A stretch of 64,000 nucleotides of DNA from positions 105,307,443-105,371,442 of the forward strand of contig JBAIZL010000003.1 of NCBI GenBank assembly GCA_036971475.1, given 5' to 3'. This document shows, one piece after another, positions 10,445-21,735 of this stretch. Within the stretch, counting starts at the first letter, position 1, and each line of letters opens with the position of its first letter. The position numbers were made by a program, and so were the translations under genes. Source of the DNA: Prosapia bicincta. Taxonomy: Eukaryota > Arthropoda > Insecta > Hemiptera > Cercopidae. The notes under the pieces are model-generated. The model saw only the letters and a program-made list of their open reading frames with translations, was not told the origin of the DNA and searched no databases.

Positions 10445-11505
10445 TCATATTCAAAAGAGCAAGAATGGTTCCAGATTAAAAGTTAGGTACCCTCCAGGAG
10501 GTTTGGACGATTTATCCGAATCAGGGTACATAAATGGTGAAGTTTTTGTTAGTGGCTTAATCACTTCATCAATTATATTAAGTCAAATAAAGATAACAAA
10601 CGTCTGTTGATTTTAGATGGTCATTCTGTCCATTCAAAAAACATTGATGCCTTGAATCATGCAAGTGATAATGGAGTAATTCTTTTGCAGCTAACTTTAT
10701 TTCTTTAGCATACACAGCACATCGTTTACAGCCATTTGACAAGACTCTTTTCAAACCTTTGCAAACCTTCTACGCGCAAGAAGTTCTAACCTGGTTTCGT
10801 TCAAATCCTGGACTGGCTGTAACAAAATTCCAAGTTTCAGCTTTGATGAATGATGCTCAGTCAAATGCTTCCTCCATCTCTAACCCCGTAAATAGTTTAA
10901 AAAAAAGTAGAATATGCCCATCTAACAAAGGCATTTACACAGATTCAGCATTTAGTACGGCTCAAGACCATCTAAAAGAACCCCAATAAACAGGCCTTAC
11001 AACAGAGAGGCCTAATGATTCTAGTGTGGCCTAGAACATTAAAGAAGTTGGAACTGGTCCCTCGAATACGAGTGGGGTGTTGGTTATGCAGAACTCAGCT
11101 GACGGAGATTCTTCTAATCCTGTAAGATCTACCAGTTGTTTAAATGTTACCGTACAAGAAATATCACCGATCCCTAAAGCAAAAACAATAATAAAAATAT
11201 AAAGGGGCTACTTAAGCTGTGATCATAACCAGTAAACCTTACAAGGCTGAGATTGTTCCAGCAAAGGAGAAAACAATTATCAAAGGATAAAACATGGCTA
11301 CGAATAAAGCAAAGAGAGATTTAATCACAAAAACTACAGAAAAAGAACACTACCTCAAATGAACCATTAAAAAGAAGAAAAAAACACAGATAAAATCTTC
11401 TTAAAGTTGGTATTGCAAGATATGTGAAGAAAGTTTAATGAAGATATGATCCAGTGTTTAAGGTGCACCCAATGGTTACATGAAAAGTGTGCTGGTGTAA
11501 AACTA
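10445..11505 (+). pseudogene. Pogo/Jerky-type DDE transposase with PHD-like finger, degenerate
   Basis: Segments in shifting frames read, in order: RMVPDLK..YPPGG, SESGYINGEVFVSGL, LILDGHSVHSKNIDALNHA (catalytic Asp codon at 10616-10618), NGVILLQL, then a continuous stretch (10759-10989) holding the ALxxFD..LFKPLQTFYAQEVLTWFRSNPGLAVTK-like C-terminal end of the DDE domain. A Lys-rich linker follows. Around 11408-11500 come WYCKICEES and, one frame away, DMIQCLRCTQWLHEKCAGV, a Cys/His arrangement like the C-terminal half of a PHD finger. This order (DDE then zinc finger) is seen in insect pogo-like transposases. At least three frameshifts or stops make it a pseudogene. The N-terminal DNA-binding half is missing and terminal inverted repeats were not found. 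Confidence 0.8.
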
Positions 11506-11509
11506 TAAA

Positions 11510-12205
11510 ATAAACTTTTTTCCGTTCCGATTGCCTTTAATTGTAAAATAAATTATTCCAATACTGCAATTTTTTATTTCAATTTAGATAGACTATCATA
11601 TTTTGTGTTTTCTTTATGATACAAACAAATATGAATATGTAATAATATATAGTTTTTTTTATAAATATAAACATGCGTTATTTATTAATTGATTGCTTAA
11701 TTTTTATGCTGGTACGATTTTGGGAACCACTGGTTCAAATTAGGAATACGTCTACTAATTTTTACCGTTTGCAGAGTTCATAAAAATCACATATTGTCAG
11801 GAAACGTGCAGAGATATAATTCTTAAAGAATTAGGTTATAATCGTAATAAATCCTATATTTTGATTACGGGATTGTTATTTATGAATCTGCAATTATTAC
11901 AGATAAAAAAAATATAATACCAAAACCGCTACGATATTGGCAACTCTCCCCTAACCATTTATCATTTTATATCCAAGATCCTTTACCAAAGACAACAAAT
12001 TTCCAAAAATGCTTTATTTCCTTGTTAACAACAAGTAACGGCCAATACAGAATAGATCTACAACAAAGAAACAACTGTACGCACGTGGGACATAATCTTA
12101 CAAGCTCTTCACATTTAGAGAGTCTTATGTTAGTATTTTATTGATGGATATTATTCGTAAAACCTTACACGTTCGTCATAATTATATATTTTCAAAACCT
12201 AATGA
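11510..12205. other. Intergenic, nothing recognised
   Basis: AT-rich downstream flank of the transposase pseudogene. No gene or repeat supported. Confidence 0.4.
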
Positions 12206-12209
12206 AATC

Positions 12210-13632
12210 TTTGTAGGAGAATCTTCAAGGCGTAGTGACATATTCACAGAAAAATCTTCAGAAATGAAATTTACGTAGAGAAATATTCAATGCGTAGTGA
12301 AATCTTCATCACCAAACCTTTAAGGCGTAATGATAGTCCATAAGCAAATCTTCAAAGCGTAATGCAATATTCATAGACAATTCTTGAAAAATGAAATTTA
12401 TGCAGTAAAATCTTCATAGACAAATCATCAAAGCATAAAGACATCTCCGTAAGCATATCTTCCAAGCTTTATGAAATATTCATAGGGAAATCTTCAAGGT
12501 CAATAAAATCTTCATATGCAAATCATCAAGGCATAAAACTTCTCCCTAAGCAAATCTTCAAGGCGTAATGAAATATTCGTAGTAAATGAAATTTACATAG
12601 TGAAATCTTCATAGGTAAATCATCAAGGTGTAATGAAATATGGGTAGTGAAATTTTCAAGGAGTAATGAAATCATCATAGACAAATCCACAAAGCGTAGT
12701 GACATCACCATAAGCAAATCATGAGGGCGTATGACATATTGATAAACAAACCTTCAAGGCGTAATGGTATCTCCATAAGCAAATCTTCAGGGCGTAAATG
12801 ACATATTGATAAACAAACCTTCAAGGCGTAATGGTATCTACATAAGCAAATCTTAAGGGCGTAAATGACATATTGATAAACAAACCTTCAAGGCGTAATG
12901 GTATCTCCATAAGCAAATCTTCAGGGCATATGACATATTGATAAGCAAACCTTCAAGGCGTAATGGTATCTCCATAAGCAAATCTTCAAGGCGTATGACA
13001 TATTGATAAACAAACCTTCAAGGTGTAATGGTATCTCCATAAGCAAATCTTCAGGGCGTAAATGACAAATTGATAAACAAACCTTCAAGGCGTAATGGTA
13101 TCTCCATACGCAAATCTTCAGGGCGTAAAACATCTCAAAGAGTAATGAAATATTTTAAGCAAATCTTCAAGGCATAGTTAAATATCCATAGTAAATGAAA
13201 TTTACGTAGTGAAATATTCTTAGGAAAATCTTCAAGACATAATAAAATATTCTTAGCAAATCTTCAAGGCGTATTGAAATATTCATAGTCAAATCTTCAG
13301 GGCGTAATGACATCTCCATAGGCAAATCTTCAAGGCATTATGAAATCGGCATAGGCAAATCTTCAAGGCTTAATGAAATCTTCATATGCAAATCTTCAAG
13401 GCATAATGAAATCGGCATATGCAAATCTTCAAGGCATAATGAAATCGGCATAAGCAAATCTTCAAGGCATAATGAAATCGGCATAGGCAAATCATTAGGA
13501 CGTGATGAAATCTTCACAGAAAAACCTTCAAGGCGTAATGATAGACTATCATTATAGGCAAATCTTTAAGGTGTCGTGAAATCTGCGTAGGGAAATTTTC
13601 AAGGCTTAATGAAATATTCATCGGCTTACCTC
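12210..13632 (+). repeat. 33-bp minisatellite (left part)
   Basis: The basic unit is about 33 bases of the form CTTCAAGGCGTAATGAAATC followed by TTCATAGGCAAAT, repeated some 40 times with substitutions and small indels. Between about 12745 and 13130 a 67-base higher-order unit (two different 33-34-base subunits) is repeated cleanly about five to six times. The same repeat resumes at 16815 after the LINE. Short minus-strand frames rich in Leu, Ile and Ser here are repeat artefacts. Confidence 0.9.
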
Positions 13633-14019
13633 GGCTACTGGGCGGGTCCCACAAGTAGTGCATAGTGGAGTGGCCTACAGATATGTAGGTTATTTGCGAA
13701 CAAGGATTATCAATAGTTGTGGACGTTCAATCATTGGCACGATTATATGTATTACCACATAACGCGTTGACGATGTTGTGCCATGGCGAGTAAGTGCCGC
13801 CATCAAATAAGCACTGCCCTGTGCTGTCTTGCACGGTTTGTGAGGGGACCTCAAAGAAAGCAACCAAGCTAGTGAACAGAAACCGTGATAAAAAATGACC
13901 TGGCCCACCAGTCAGTGGTTGAGCGTAGGGCTAAAAAACATACATCACAAGAAACTCCTGTTACGAAACCAAACAATGTTATAATAAAGGATGGATTAAA
14001 TGGCAAAAGAAAAAGGAAC

Positions 14020-14760
14020 TCGGACCTGGTTTTAGCAGCATGGAATGTTACGGCCTCAATGAATGACTGGAGTAGCTGAGCAGCTATTTAAATTTACCAA
14101 TGTCGCAGTGGCCCTACTGGGGATTAGATGGGGAGGGCAGGATAGACTTGATAAGAAAGAATATACCATAATGTATAATGGAGCAGCAAAAACTAAACAA
14201 AGATTAACGGGATTCATGCTTACAGAGACTATGGCGTAGTTTACTGCTGTTAGAACCTATCAATGATAGAATATGCAAGATGCGCTTGAAGGGATAATTT
14301 AGAAATACAACTTTGATCTCTGCCTATTCCACAACTGAAGACAGTGATGAGGATGAGGAAACACTTTTCTACCAACAATTAGAAAGGGCTTTTCTATTAG
14401 TCCCAAATATGACACAACAATTATGCTTGGTGATCTGAACGCCCAAGTGAGCAAGGAGAATTTTACACAAACTGTTGCTGGACCTATTTACTTTATAATA
14501 TAACTAATAACAATGGTAAACACTTTTGTGAATGTGCTGAAGCAAACAACATGACAATAAAAAGTACTTGCTTCCCACACAAAAAAAATACATATTGGAA
14601 CTTGGAAAGCACCCAATAGCACATTAACCCAAATTGATCAAGTTCTCATATCAAAACGCCATTCTTCCTCAGTGACTGATGACAGAACAGCCAGAGGCAG
14701 AAATTTGACTCAAAACACTTTCTGGTGAAAATTAAATATAGAGAGCGACTGGGATGAAAT
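14020..14760 (+). pseudogene. LINE endonuclease (EEP) domain remnant
   Basis: Fragments in different frames read LVLAAWNV (start of the endonuclease/exonuclease/phosphatase fold), TLISAYSTTEDSDEDEETLFYQQLERAF, then PKYDTTIMLGDLNAQV (the GDxN motif, intact), and NGKHFCECAEANNMTIKSTCFPHK followed by a TYW..L motif. These are the ordered blocks of the target-nicking endonuclease of apurinic-type LINEs. Several stops and frameshifts interrupt it. Confidence 0.8.
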
Positions 14761-15039
14761 TATATAAAAGAAGGCTCTGGAAGCGAAAAAATGTTAAAGA
14801 TCTGGACATATTAGAAGGATTTAAATAACTGAGCGATAAAATGTTAGACGAGAAAAATAGAAGATATTGAACTTGAAGAAACAAGAATAGAAGTAACGCG
14901 GTGAAAAACTAGCAGAGTCATTGAGGAAACAACGAATGATGTGATTGGTGAAAAAAGAGAGGACGAGGTGATGAATGGTTCACAAGAAATGCATATAGAT
15001 TGATGATGTAACAGCGTGCTACAAGACAGTACACCTCAG

Positions 15040-16350
15040 ATTACCAACTGAGGTCATACGTGAAAAGAAGAAAGCTTTTCTAAGAAAGCAAATAGAGCAA
15101 ATTGAGGAAATAAGAAGTAATAAAGAATCTAGGAAATTCTATGCTGCTGTTAAAATATATAAATTGAGGTTTCCGACCTGAAACCGACTAATGGAAAAAT
15201 AAAGATGGTAGAGTAATGGGAGGGAAAGGCAGATGGGTAGAGTACTTTGGTGATCTGTATAACGCGGGAGCTCATACGATAGAGACGGACAACAGTACCT
15301 TGAGCAGAATAGAATTGACAAATGAGCGTGACATTGAGCCACCGGACATAGATGACTTCATGAAGTTGATTGAAAAGCTGAAAAGCAATAGAGTAGGTGG
15401 TAAAGACCCACTTGTAACAGAATTGTTTTAAAAATTGTGGAGAAATTGTACAGTCACAATTATATTCCCTGATCCTAGACATATGGGAAAGAGAACGCAT
15501 GTTTAGAAAATAGACAACTAGTCTCATATATAGGCTACTCTTTAAAAAGGGTGAAAAAATGGAATGCAGCAATTATCGTGGAATATCTCTTCTCACGGTA
15601 GCATACAAAATATTCTCAGATATAATATTGAAAAATCTCAACGTCTTTGCTGGAAATATCATAACAGATTATCAGTGCAGATTCAGACACGGAAGGGGAA
15701 ATACCGAACAGATATTTGTTTTAAAACAGTTACTCGAGAGGTATTTGGAGTATAAAATTGAGCTTCATCTTTTTTTTATGGACTAACGGCAGGGTTTAGA
15801 CAGTGTCAAAAGAGCGAAATTGCTCGAAACTTTAAAATACTTCAATGTACTACACAAGTTGATCAGACTGATGAATCAGACATTGTGTGATAGTGACAGC
15901 AAAGTTGTCATAGGCGGCGGTATGAGTCCCGAATTTTCTGCCCTCTGGCATTACATAGCGTTTTGAGGAGGATTAACGTTTCTGGGAATATCATGCGTTA
16001 ATGCAGTCAAATAAGTTGTGCATATGCTGATGATATATGCCTGGTTGCAAGGAGCATTCCATCGCTCAAAGAGACTTTTAATGTAACCAATAATAAAAGC
16101 AAAAAGATAGGTCTCTGCATAAATGAGGGGGTAACTAAATACGAGTATATGAGTACTAGCACAGGGCGTAGCAGTACGACTATAGATATGAATGGCTATT
16201 CCTTTGAAAAAGTAAAAGGTTTCACACATTTGGGCTCAGAAGCAAGTGGTGAAAATAAAACAATAAGTGAAGTCCAAATTAGAATAATGGCAGCTTATAG
16301 AGCCTACGTCGCAAATATAAAGCTTTTTAAAAGTAGGCTATTAACTCAAA
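15040..16350 (+). pseudogene. LINE reverse transcriptase domain, degenerate
   Basis: Readable blocks: FYAAVKIYK and GRWVEYFGDLYN (about 15135-15265), EPPDIDDFMKLIEKLKSNRVGGKDPLVTELF (15340-15431), ECSNYRGISLLTVAYKIFSDIILKNL (15559 on, RT motif NYRxISLL), QCRFRHGRGNTEQIFVLKQLLE, then AKLLETLKYF..LIRLMNQTLCDS (about 15810-15890). The catalytic AYADDICLVA box is intact at about 16020-16050 (YADD at 16023-16034). KIGLCINEGVTKY and FTHLGSEAS follow. Frames change at least four times and the GxRQGD region is damaged, so the copy is dead although YADD survives. Confidence 0.85.
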
Positions 16351-16359
16351 CCACTTAGG

Positions 16360-16805
16360 TATGACTATAAAACCTTAGTTCGGCCAGTCCTAACGTATGG
16401 AGTGGAGAAGTGGACTGCCGTGATGAAAAATCAGAAGACATTGTTTGAGCGTAAGCTTTTAAGGATAATTTATGATCCGGTCCACGATGTAAGCCTACAA
16501 ACAAATGAGTTGAAGCTTCGATCTAATGCCGAGTTGTATTCCTTATACAAAGATGCAAATTCGGTCCAGTTTATTAAAACTCAACGAATAGAATGGTTGG
16601 GTCATCAGAATGGCCACCATTAGAATGCCAAACAAACTTTTACATGGCATTATGATTGGTAAAAGAAGAGTTAGCTGACCAAGAAGACGATGGCTATAGG
16701 ACCTTGAGGAAGATTTAAGGGTACTTTTCGTTACAGCATGGAAACGGAAGACTGAAGACAGAAGTATGTGGCGGGACATTGTTAAGGCCCACCTCAGGGT
16801 CTAGC
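16360..16805 (+). pseudogene. LINE C-terminal domain remnant
   Basis: Reads KTLVRPVLTYGVEKWTAV then FERKLLRIIYDPV, ELYSLYKDANSVQFIKTQRIEWLGH, and after a frameshift GKRRVS*PRRRW, the usual tail of this LINE type (R-P-R-RW, then a Trp/Arg-rich end). It directly continues the RT region. Confidence 0.8.
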
Positions 16806-16814
16806 GCTACGTAG

Positions 16815-16925
16815 TAAGTAATGAAATCTTCATAGGACATTTTCAAGCCGTAATGAAATCTTCAGGCGTAATGAAATCTTCATTGGCAAATCTCCAAGGG
16901 CTATTATAATCTTCATGAGTAAATA
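16815..16925 (+). repeat. 33-bp minisatellite (right part, beyond the LINE)
   Basis: Three to four units of the same TAATGAAATCTTCATAGG..AAATCTCCAAGG repeat found at 12.2-13.6 kb. This shows the LINE split a single array. Confidence 0.85.
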
Positions 16926-17920
16926 ATAAACTATTATACGCAAAATGAGAAGATAAATTAATCCTTTATTCGGATAAATGAAAATTGTGTTGCTTGTAAT
17001 AAAACACCAGATTTCAATTTATTTCAACATTTAAAAAATCAGAAATCACACAAATTTGGATTTGTTTTTTTTATTTTTTTTTAAATTTCAGTAATATGTC
17101 TTGACAATGGTGACAAGAAGAAAAAATATTAAAACACCGAGAGAAATTATTAAATTAATTTAACTAATTGTTTAATTGTATGTTGTGCTGTTCGTCGATT
17201 CTGATTGTTTATTATTACAAGTGATAGATCACATTAATTTTATTTTATTAAATGTCTCAACATATAACGTAACATTATTAGGCTTCTTCATCAATCCCTC
17301 TTCAATGCCTTTCACAAGAGTCAATATTTTCTAACAGCTCCTTTGGAAAATTAGTTACATATTCTTGTTCAATATTCTCCTTTCAATATTCATCCACTCT
17401 TTCTATCGCAATCTTTAATTTATTACACCATTTATGATGCATAACTCCTCTTTAGGTATATATAACAAATTCGTCAGCTACTCTTCCTTTAGATCAAACC
17501 AATCATATAATTTTGTTTGACAGTAGGATGTCAGGAAATATTATTTTTATAGCCTATAAATTTACATGATTTTACTTTCTATCTTTTGACAAGTTGAATC
17601 CTAGCAGTCAGCTCTTCCATTTTAGATTTTGAGCATAATTGCCTGGATACTCATTCAAATAGTAGAAACAATTAAATTCTCACACAATATGTTATATTCG
17701 ACTCTAAAAAAAAACTTTTATTAGTTTGTTCTTAGTTTTGTAAGGATACCAAATGATCACTGCCTGAACAAATGTATGATTGAGAAAGTGTATATTTTAA
17801 AAAGTTTCTTATTTTGCTATTATGTTTAAGAATAGCCTGTAACCCGTTACTGACTGTATCTGGGGCGCCACATATTCTAGATTGTATTCAAAATTTATTT
17901 ATTGGAATGTTTTTAAACAA
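16926..17920. other. Intergenic AT-rich region, nothing recognised
   Basis: No gene, repeat or RNA feature could be supported between the minisatellite and PLE copy 2. Confidence 0.4.
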
Positions 17921-17990
17921 ATATATTATTCTTGAATTTTTTTTGTCCATTACGTTCGGCGAATCACCTAAACAATAGCTTATGACTACC

Positions 17991-18400
17991 CATGGGGCGT
18001 CCTAGACTATCAGTAGTGTCAGCGAAAATTTTCTACAACACATAGAAAACACTAAGATACTCACAAACAATATACACGCACACAAAATCATTTACTGGCA
18101 CAGATACGTCGATGATGTCATAACACTATACAGAGGCAACTCCCGTCAATGCGAAAAACTCCTATCCTACACTAATAAAATACACCCAAAACTCCACTTC
18201 ACTTCAGAAATTGAAACCATTTGTTCCCTAAACTTCCTCGACCTAACCATAACAAAAAGCCACACACAAAAACACAGTTTCAACATTTACAGGAAACCCA
18301 TAACAATAGACACACTTATCCACAACACCTGAAAATCACCCTATCCAACACAAACACGCTGCCTCCAGATCCATGCTCCTTAATAAACTTAAAGAAATCC
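17991..18400 (+). pseudogene. Penelope-like reverse transcriptase, C-terminal part (copy 2)
   Basis: Reads SVVSENFLQHIENTKILTNN..KIIYWHRYVDDVITLYRG, with the catalytic YVDD intact at 18105-18116. QCEKLLSYTNKIHPKLHFTSEIE and LNFLDLTITKS follow. The preceding GLPxGSPIS block is mutated and fused to the left arm. The frame breaks at about 18328-18334 exactly as in copy 1. RT fingers and most of the palm are absent, so no active enzyme is encoded. Confidence 0.83.
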
Positions 18401-18915
18401 CAATGACCACCGAAAACATTAACAAAGAACTAGACACAATTAAATATTTAGCACACACAAATGGATACAATATCACAATAATAGACAAACTATGGTATAA
18501 AATACATAAAAACACTAAAAGTAACACTACAGACAGGGTAAACAAATATATCGCATTACCATACATAAACAATACAACAAACAAAATAGCCCTCAAATTT
18601 CAAAAAATAGGTTACAAATGTAACAATTTCTGTATTGGACAATCAGGCCGGGGCTTTAAACAAAGAGTCGAGGAACACAAACAGAACACCAACTCAACAT
18701 TTTACAATCACATAAAAGAAACAGGACACAAATTCACAGACATTTACCATAACCTAGAAATCCTACACATCAACAAAAAAGGACCTTATCTCAACACACT
18801 AGAACAATACGAAATTTACAGACACACAAACACACAATGTACAAACATACTAAAGGAACAAACACAATACAAATCACACATGCTCTTTGATACTATCGAA
18901 AACCTACCTTTATAA
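18373..18915 (+). pseudogene. Penelope-like GIY-YIG region with the GIY half deleted (copy 2)
   Basis: A 180-codon open frame starts in the RT C-terminal thumb-like region (MLLNKLKEIPMTTENINKEL) and ends with FCIGQSGRGFKQRVEEHKQN, HNLEILHINKKGPYLNTLEQYEIYRH and LFDTIENLPL. Compared with copy 1 it lacks 105 bases (35 codons, in frame; copy 1 positions 2732-2836), the stretch that encodes the GVYKLIC half of the GIY-YIG motif. The YIG half (CIG), the conserved Arg and the Glu region remain. The open frame thus survives although the nuclease core is incomplete. The apparent Met start is internal to the ancestral ORF. Confidence 0.82.
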
Positions 18916-18953
18916 CCGTCACCGCCTAACCTGACATCTCCAGGCAGAAGACA

Positions 18954-18983
18954 CTGATGAAGATCGGCACATAGCGATCGAAA
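18954..18983 (+). ncRNA. Hammerhead-ribozyme-like core, PLE copy 2
   Basis: CTGATGA (18954-18960), stem II GATCG (18962-18966) with CGATC (18975-18979), and GAAA (18980-18983). ACGTT follows as possible stem III. As in copy 1, local partners for stems I and III are poor, and the long terminal arms lie on both sides of the element. Confidence 0.5.
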
Positions 18984-19245
18984 ACGTTCTGTCTCGGTAA
19001 GTTTTAACAAATTTACTAAATTTAAAGTTCGGATAGTCAAAACAATTGTTTAAGTGATTAAAATATATATTATACTTTAAAAAAAATTAAATTGAAGATT
19101 AAACAGCCAAGAAGTGATTTCAAATAGACCAAGTTTATTATACTTAAGTTTAATTAAGTGAGCAAAAAGTTGAAAAAACCAACTATAAATAGAGTACTAT
19201 AAATTTCATCAAAACCCAAATTTATATAAAGAAGGTAAATTAACA

Positions 19246-19414
19246 AAGGTAAAAGTCAAAATAGTGAACTAAAAATCTCACCAAAAAATAGTTTTTAATA
19301 AGTAAACACACAACAAACTATTTTCGGTCGCCGAAAATAGTTTGATGTGTGTTTGTTTATTAAAAACTAATTTTTTTGTGAGATTTTGAGTTCACTATTT
19401 TGACATTTACCTTT
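19246..19414. repeat. Near-perfect palindrome, about 84-base arms, no spacer
   Basis: The left arm 19246-19329 and right arm 19330-19414 are reverse complements with few mismatches, meeting at TTTTCGG-TCG-CCGAAAA. No coding content. It resembles a foldback or MITE-type element. The right flank (TAGCTAAGCTCTAGTTAACT, about 19432-19451) resembles the right flank of the 51.6-51.85-kb foldback (about 51846-51865). Confidence 0.85.
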
Positions 19415-20970
19415 TTGAATAGTTCTCACTAGCTAAGCTCTAGTTAACTAAATAAAAAGGTAAGTTAAAATTTAAAAACTTGTAAAAATATGAAAAGGTA
19501 AGTGAAATAGGTGATCTGAAGGACGAAAATTGCTAGCCTAAATAAACACTATTTCTCATTCGAGAACATTGCTTGACAGATTTTTGTTTTAATTGCCAAT
19601 TTTTTATTATGCGTAGACCATTATATTATCCGGTAATTATAGATTTAAGAATATTAAATAATATCTTTGTGATTATTTATTAAAATAGATCATGAAAAAA
19701 TTTTGAGTTACTCATTCATAAATTACCCAAGTTTAAATGAAATTTCCTAAAATTTACATTTATTTTAAACAATATTCTACATTTATTTAGAAATCAACAT
19801 TTGGATATAACGTAATAATTATGTAACATGTTTTCTAATATAAACAATAAAACACTGGAATTTAAAAAAAATGAACGCAGTTTGTAATTTCCTGATGATA
19901 TTGTGTTGCCAAATAGTACAAGCAATTATTTTAGTTGTCAAATATTTTATTTATATTTTAATTGAAGCTACATTATTTTTCTCTGTTTAGATTTTAATAT
20001 ATTGTTTTGTAAATGCAATCTTTAGTCAATTTCATTTAAAAGAAACGAAATGAAAAATTTTACTACAAAAATAAATATGCATTTATTTACGTACATAAAT
20101 GACGCTTTTTAAATAATAAATTTTACAATTACCAACCTTTCATCACATTGAAGTACTCGTCGCGCCATCTGTTACACTTTACACGAGGACATTTTAATTA
20201 AACTGACTGAACACTGTACTGTAGCGCTTTAGTAGCGAAATATTGAACTAAATGAAATCCAGTAGTCTACATCTTTTAAAGTAACATTGTTTTTTTTTAA
20301 TGTTACCAATAGTTACTTAACAAATAAATATAAAAAATGATGTTATAAAAATTATTGGCAAAACAACCGTTAATTATCTTTGAAAAAAATTATTTCGAGA
20401 GAGTATATGCAGACAGCTTACCACATAGATAATCAGGTTAGATTAAAACAAGCAAGAATATCGAATTAATTGTATTAATTTACAATTAACCCAACAGTAT
20501 AATTGCTAAAACTAAATTCTTATTGTGGTCTTATTGTTCTTATTGCTCTTATGGTTATCAGATGCAGGAGATATAAATTTAATTATTTTATTTTTAAAGG
20601 AAATTTCACGAGACGTGATTCCGTGAAAACTATTGCTAATATTTCGTTATCTTACAACTGACAGAATCTAACTCGATCTGACATGGACCACGTCTTGTCG
20701 ATTTTTTTAAATAAGCTAAAGTAATTAAAATTGCCTTTCTTGCATTTGTTAACTGCAAGGGCGTCGTACCAATAGGAATTCTGGTAAAGCCATTAATATA
20801 ATTAGATTATTGTAAATTGATTTATTACTTCTTTAATCTTGACCTGAAAAATAATGTCGTAAACTGGTTGCATAGATAGACTTTCTTACAATATTATTCT
20901 ATAAATCCTACTTAATTTCAAACTTCCTACAGCTAACTATAGTTGCCATTTCATCCAACATTATATTTTA
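19415..20970. other. Intergenic AT-rich region, nothing recognised
   Basis: Very AT-rich. No gene or repeat could be supported. Confidence 0.4.
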
Positions 20971-20974
20971 TTTC

Positions 20975-21735
20975 AAGTTTGTGGCTGTAATCTCAAGTAT
21001 ATGGCTGTAGCTTCAAGTACTAGGTCTGTAAGTTGAAGTATGTGGCTGTAACCTCAAGAATGGGGCTTGTAACTTGATGTATGGGGTCGTAACTTCAAGT
21101 GTAAGCCTATAACTTCAAGTATTAATCTGTAATTTCAAGTAACTTATAAGCTTATAATTTCAAGTATAAGGCTGTAACTTCAAGTATGGGGTTTCTAACT
21201 TGACGTATGTGGCTGTAACTTCAAGTATGGGCGTGTATCCTCAAGTATGGAGTCTGTAACCTTAAGTATGGAATTGTAACTTCAGGTATGGGGTCTGTAA
21301 GTTCAAGTATGTGGTTGTAACCTCAAGTATGGGGTCTGCAATGTCAAATATGCGGTCGCAAATTCAAGTATGTAGTTCGAAAATTCAAGTATGTGGTCTC
21401 TATCTTAAAGTATGCGATTGGGACTTCAAATATGCCTATGTGGTTGTAACCTCAAGTATGGTGTCTGCAATGTCAAATAAGCGGGCGCAAATTCAAGTAT
21501 GTAGTTCGAAAATTCAAGTATGTGGTCTCTAACTTCAAGTATGCGGTTGCGACTTCAAGTTTAGGCGATTTACTTCAAGTATAGGTTTCGTAATTTCTGT
21601 ATGTTTCAAGCATGCGACTGTAATTACATACTGTAATTACGGAAGTTACTGGGACTGTAATATCAAGTTTGGGGCTGTAACTTCAAAGAATGAGATTGTA
21701 ATTTTAAGTATGGGGCTGTAGCCTCAAGTATTGGG
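20975..21735 (+). repeat. Degenerate minisatellite, period about 20 bp
   Basis: Units of the form TGTAACTTCAAGTATGGGGC repeat about 35 times with much variation (GGGGT, GTGGT, CTCAAG and so on). A larger duplicated block is visible: the run GTGGTTGTAACCTCAAGTATG near 21309 recurs near 21429, followed in both places by TCTGCAATGTCAAATA. Confidence 0.9.

Larger units (their letters stand above)
13633..16814 (+). mobile_element. Non-LTR retrotransposon (RTE/CR1-like), near full length, degenerate
   Basis: A 3.2-kb LINE lies inside the minisatellite, whose units resume right after it. Order: a leader (13633-14020), an apurinic-type endonuclease region beginning near AAWNV (about 14030), an RT region (about 15050-16350) and a C-terminal domain ending near 16800. 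The element ends in a short GTAGTAAG tract rather than poly(A), as RTE-like elements often do. The flanks TAATGAAATATTCAT (left) and TAATGAAATCTTCAT (right) could be a target duplication, but the host repeat makes that ambiguous. The clade (RTE, CR1 or another) is not resolved by eye. Confidence 0.82.
17921..19055 (+). mobile_element. Penelope-like element, copy 2 (internally deleted, flanked by inverted arms)
   Basis: The left end (17921-17990) is the left arm: CTTGAATTTT..CATTACGTTCGGCGAATC..TAAACAATAGCTTATGACTA, matching 61823-61890 in the solo copy. It is joined at CTACCCAT directly to the RT coding region, so the 5' half of the gene is deleted. Then come RT C-terminal sequence, a GIY-YIG region, the hammerhead-like core (18954-18983) and the right arm (about 18997-19051), which is complementary to the left arm. 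It is therefore a short PLE bounded by terminal inverted repeats. Confidence 0.87.

Noticed and set aside
12526..13133. Leu/Ile-rich minus-strand frames
   Set aside because: By-products of the 33-bp minisatellite; the peptide itself repeats with the DNA unit.
21311..21532. Plus-strand frame with repeated VCSSKIQVCG segments
   Set aside because: Translation of the 20-bp-period minisatellite.
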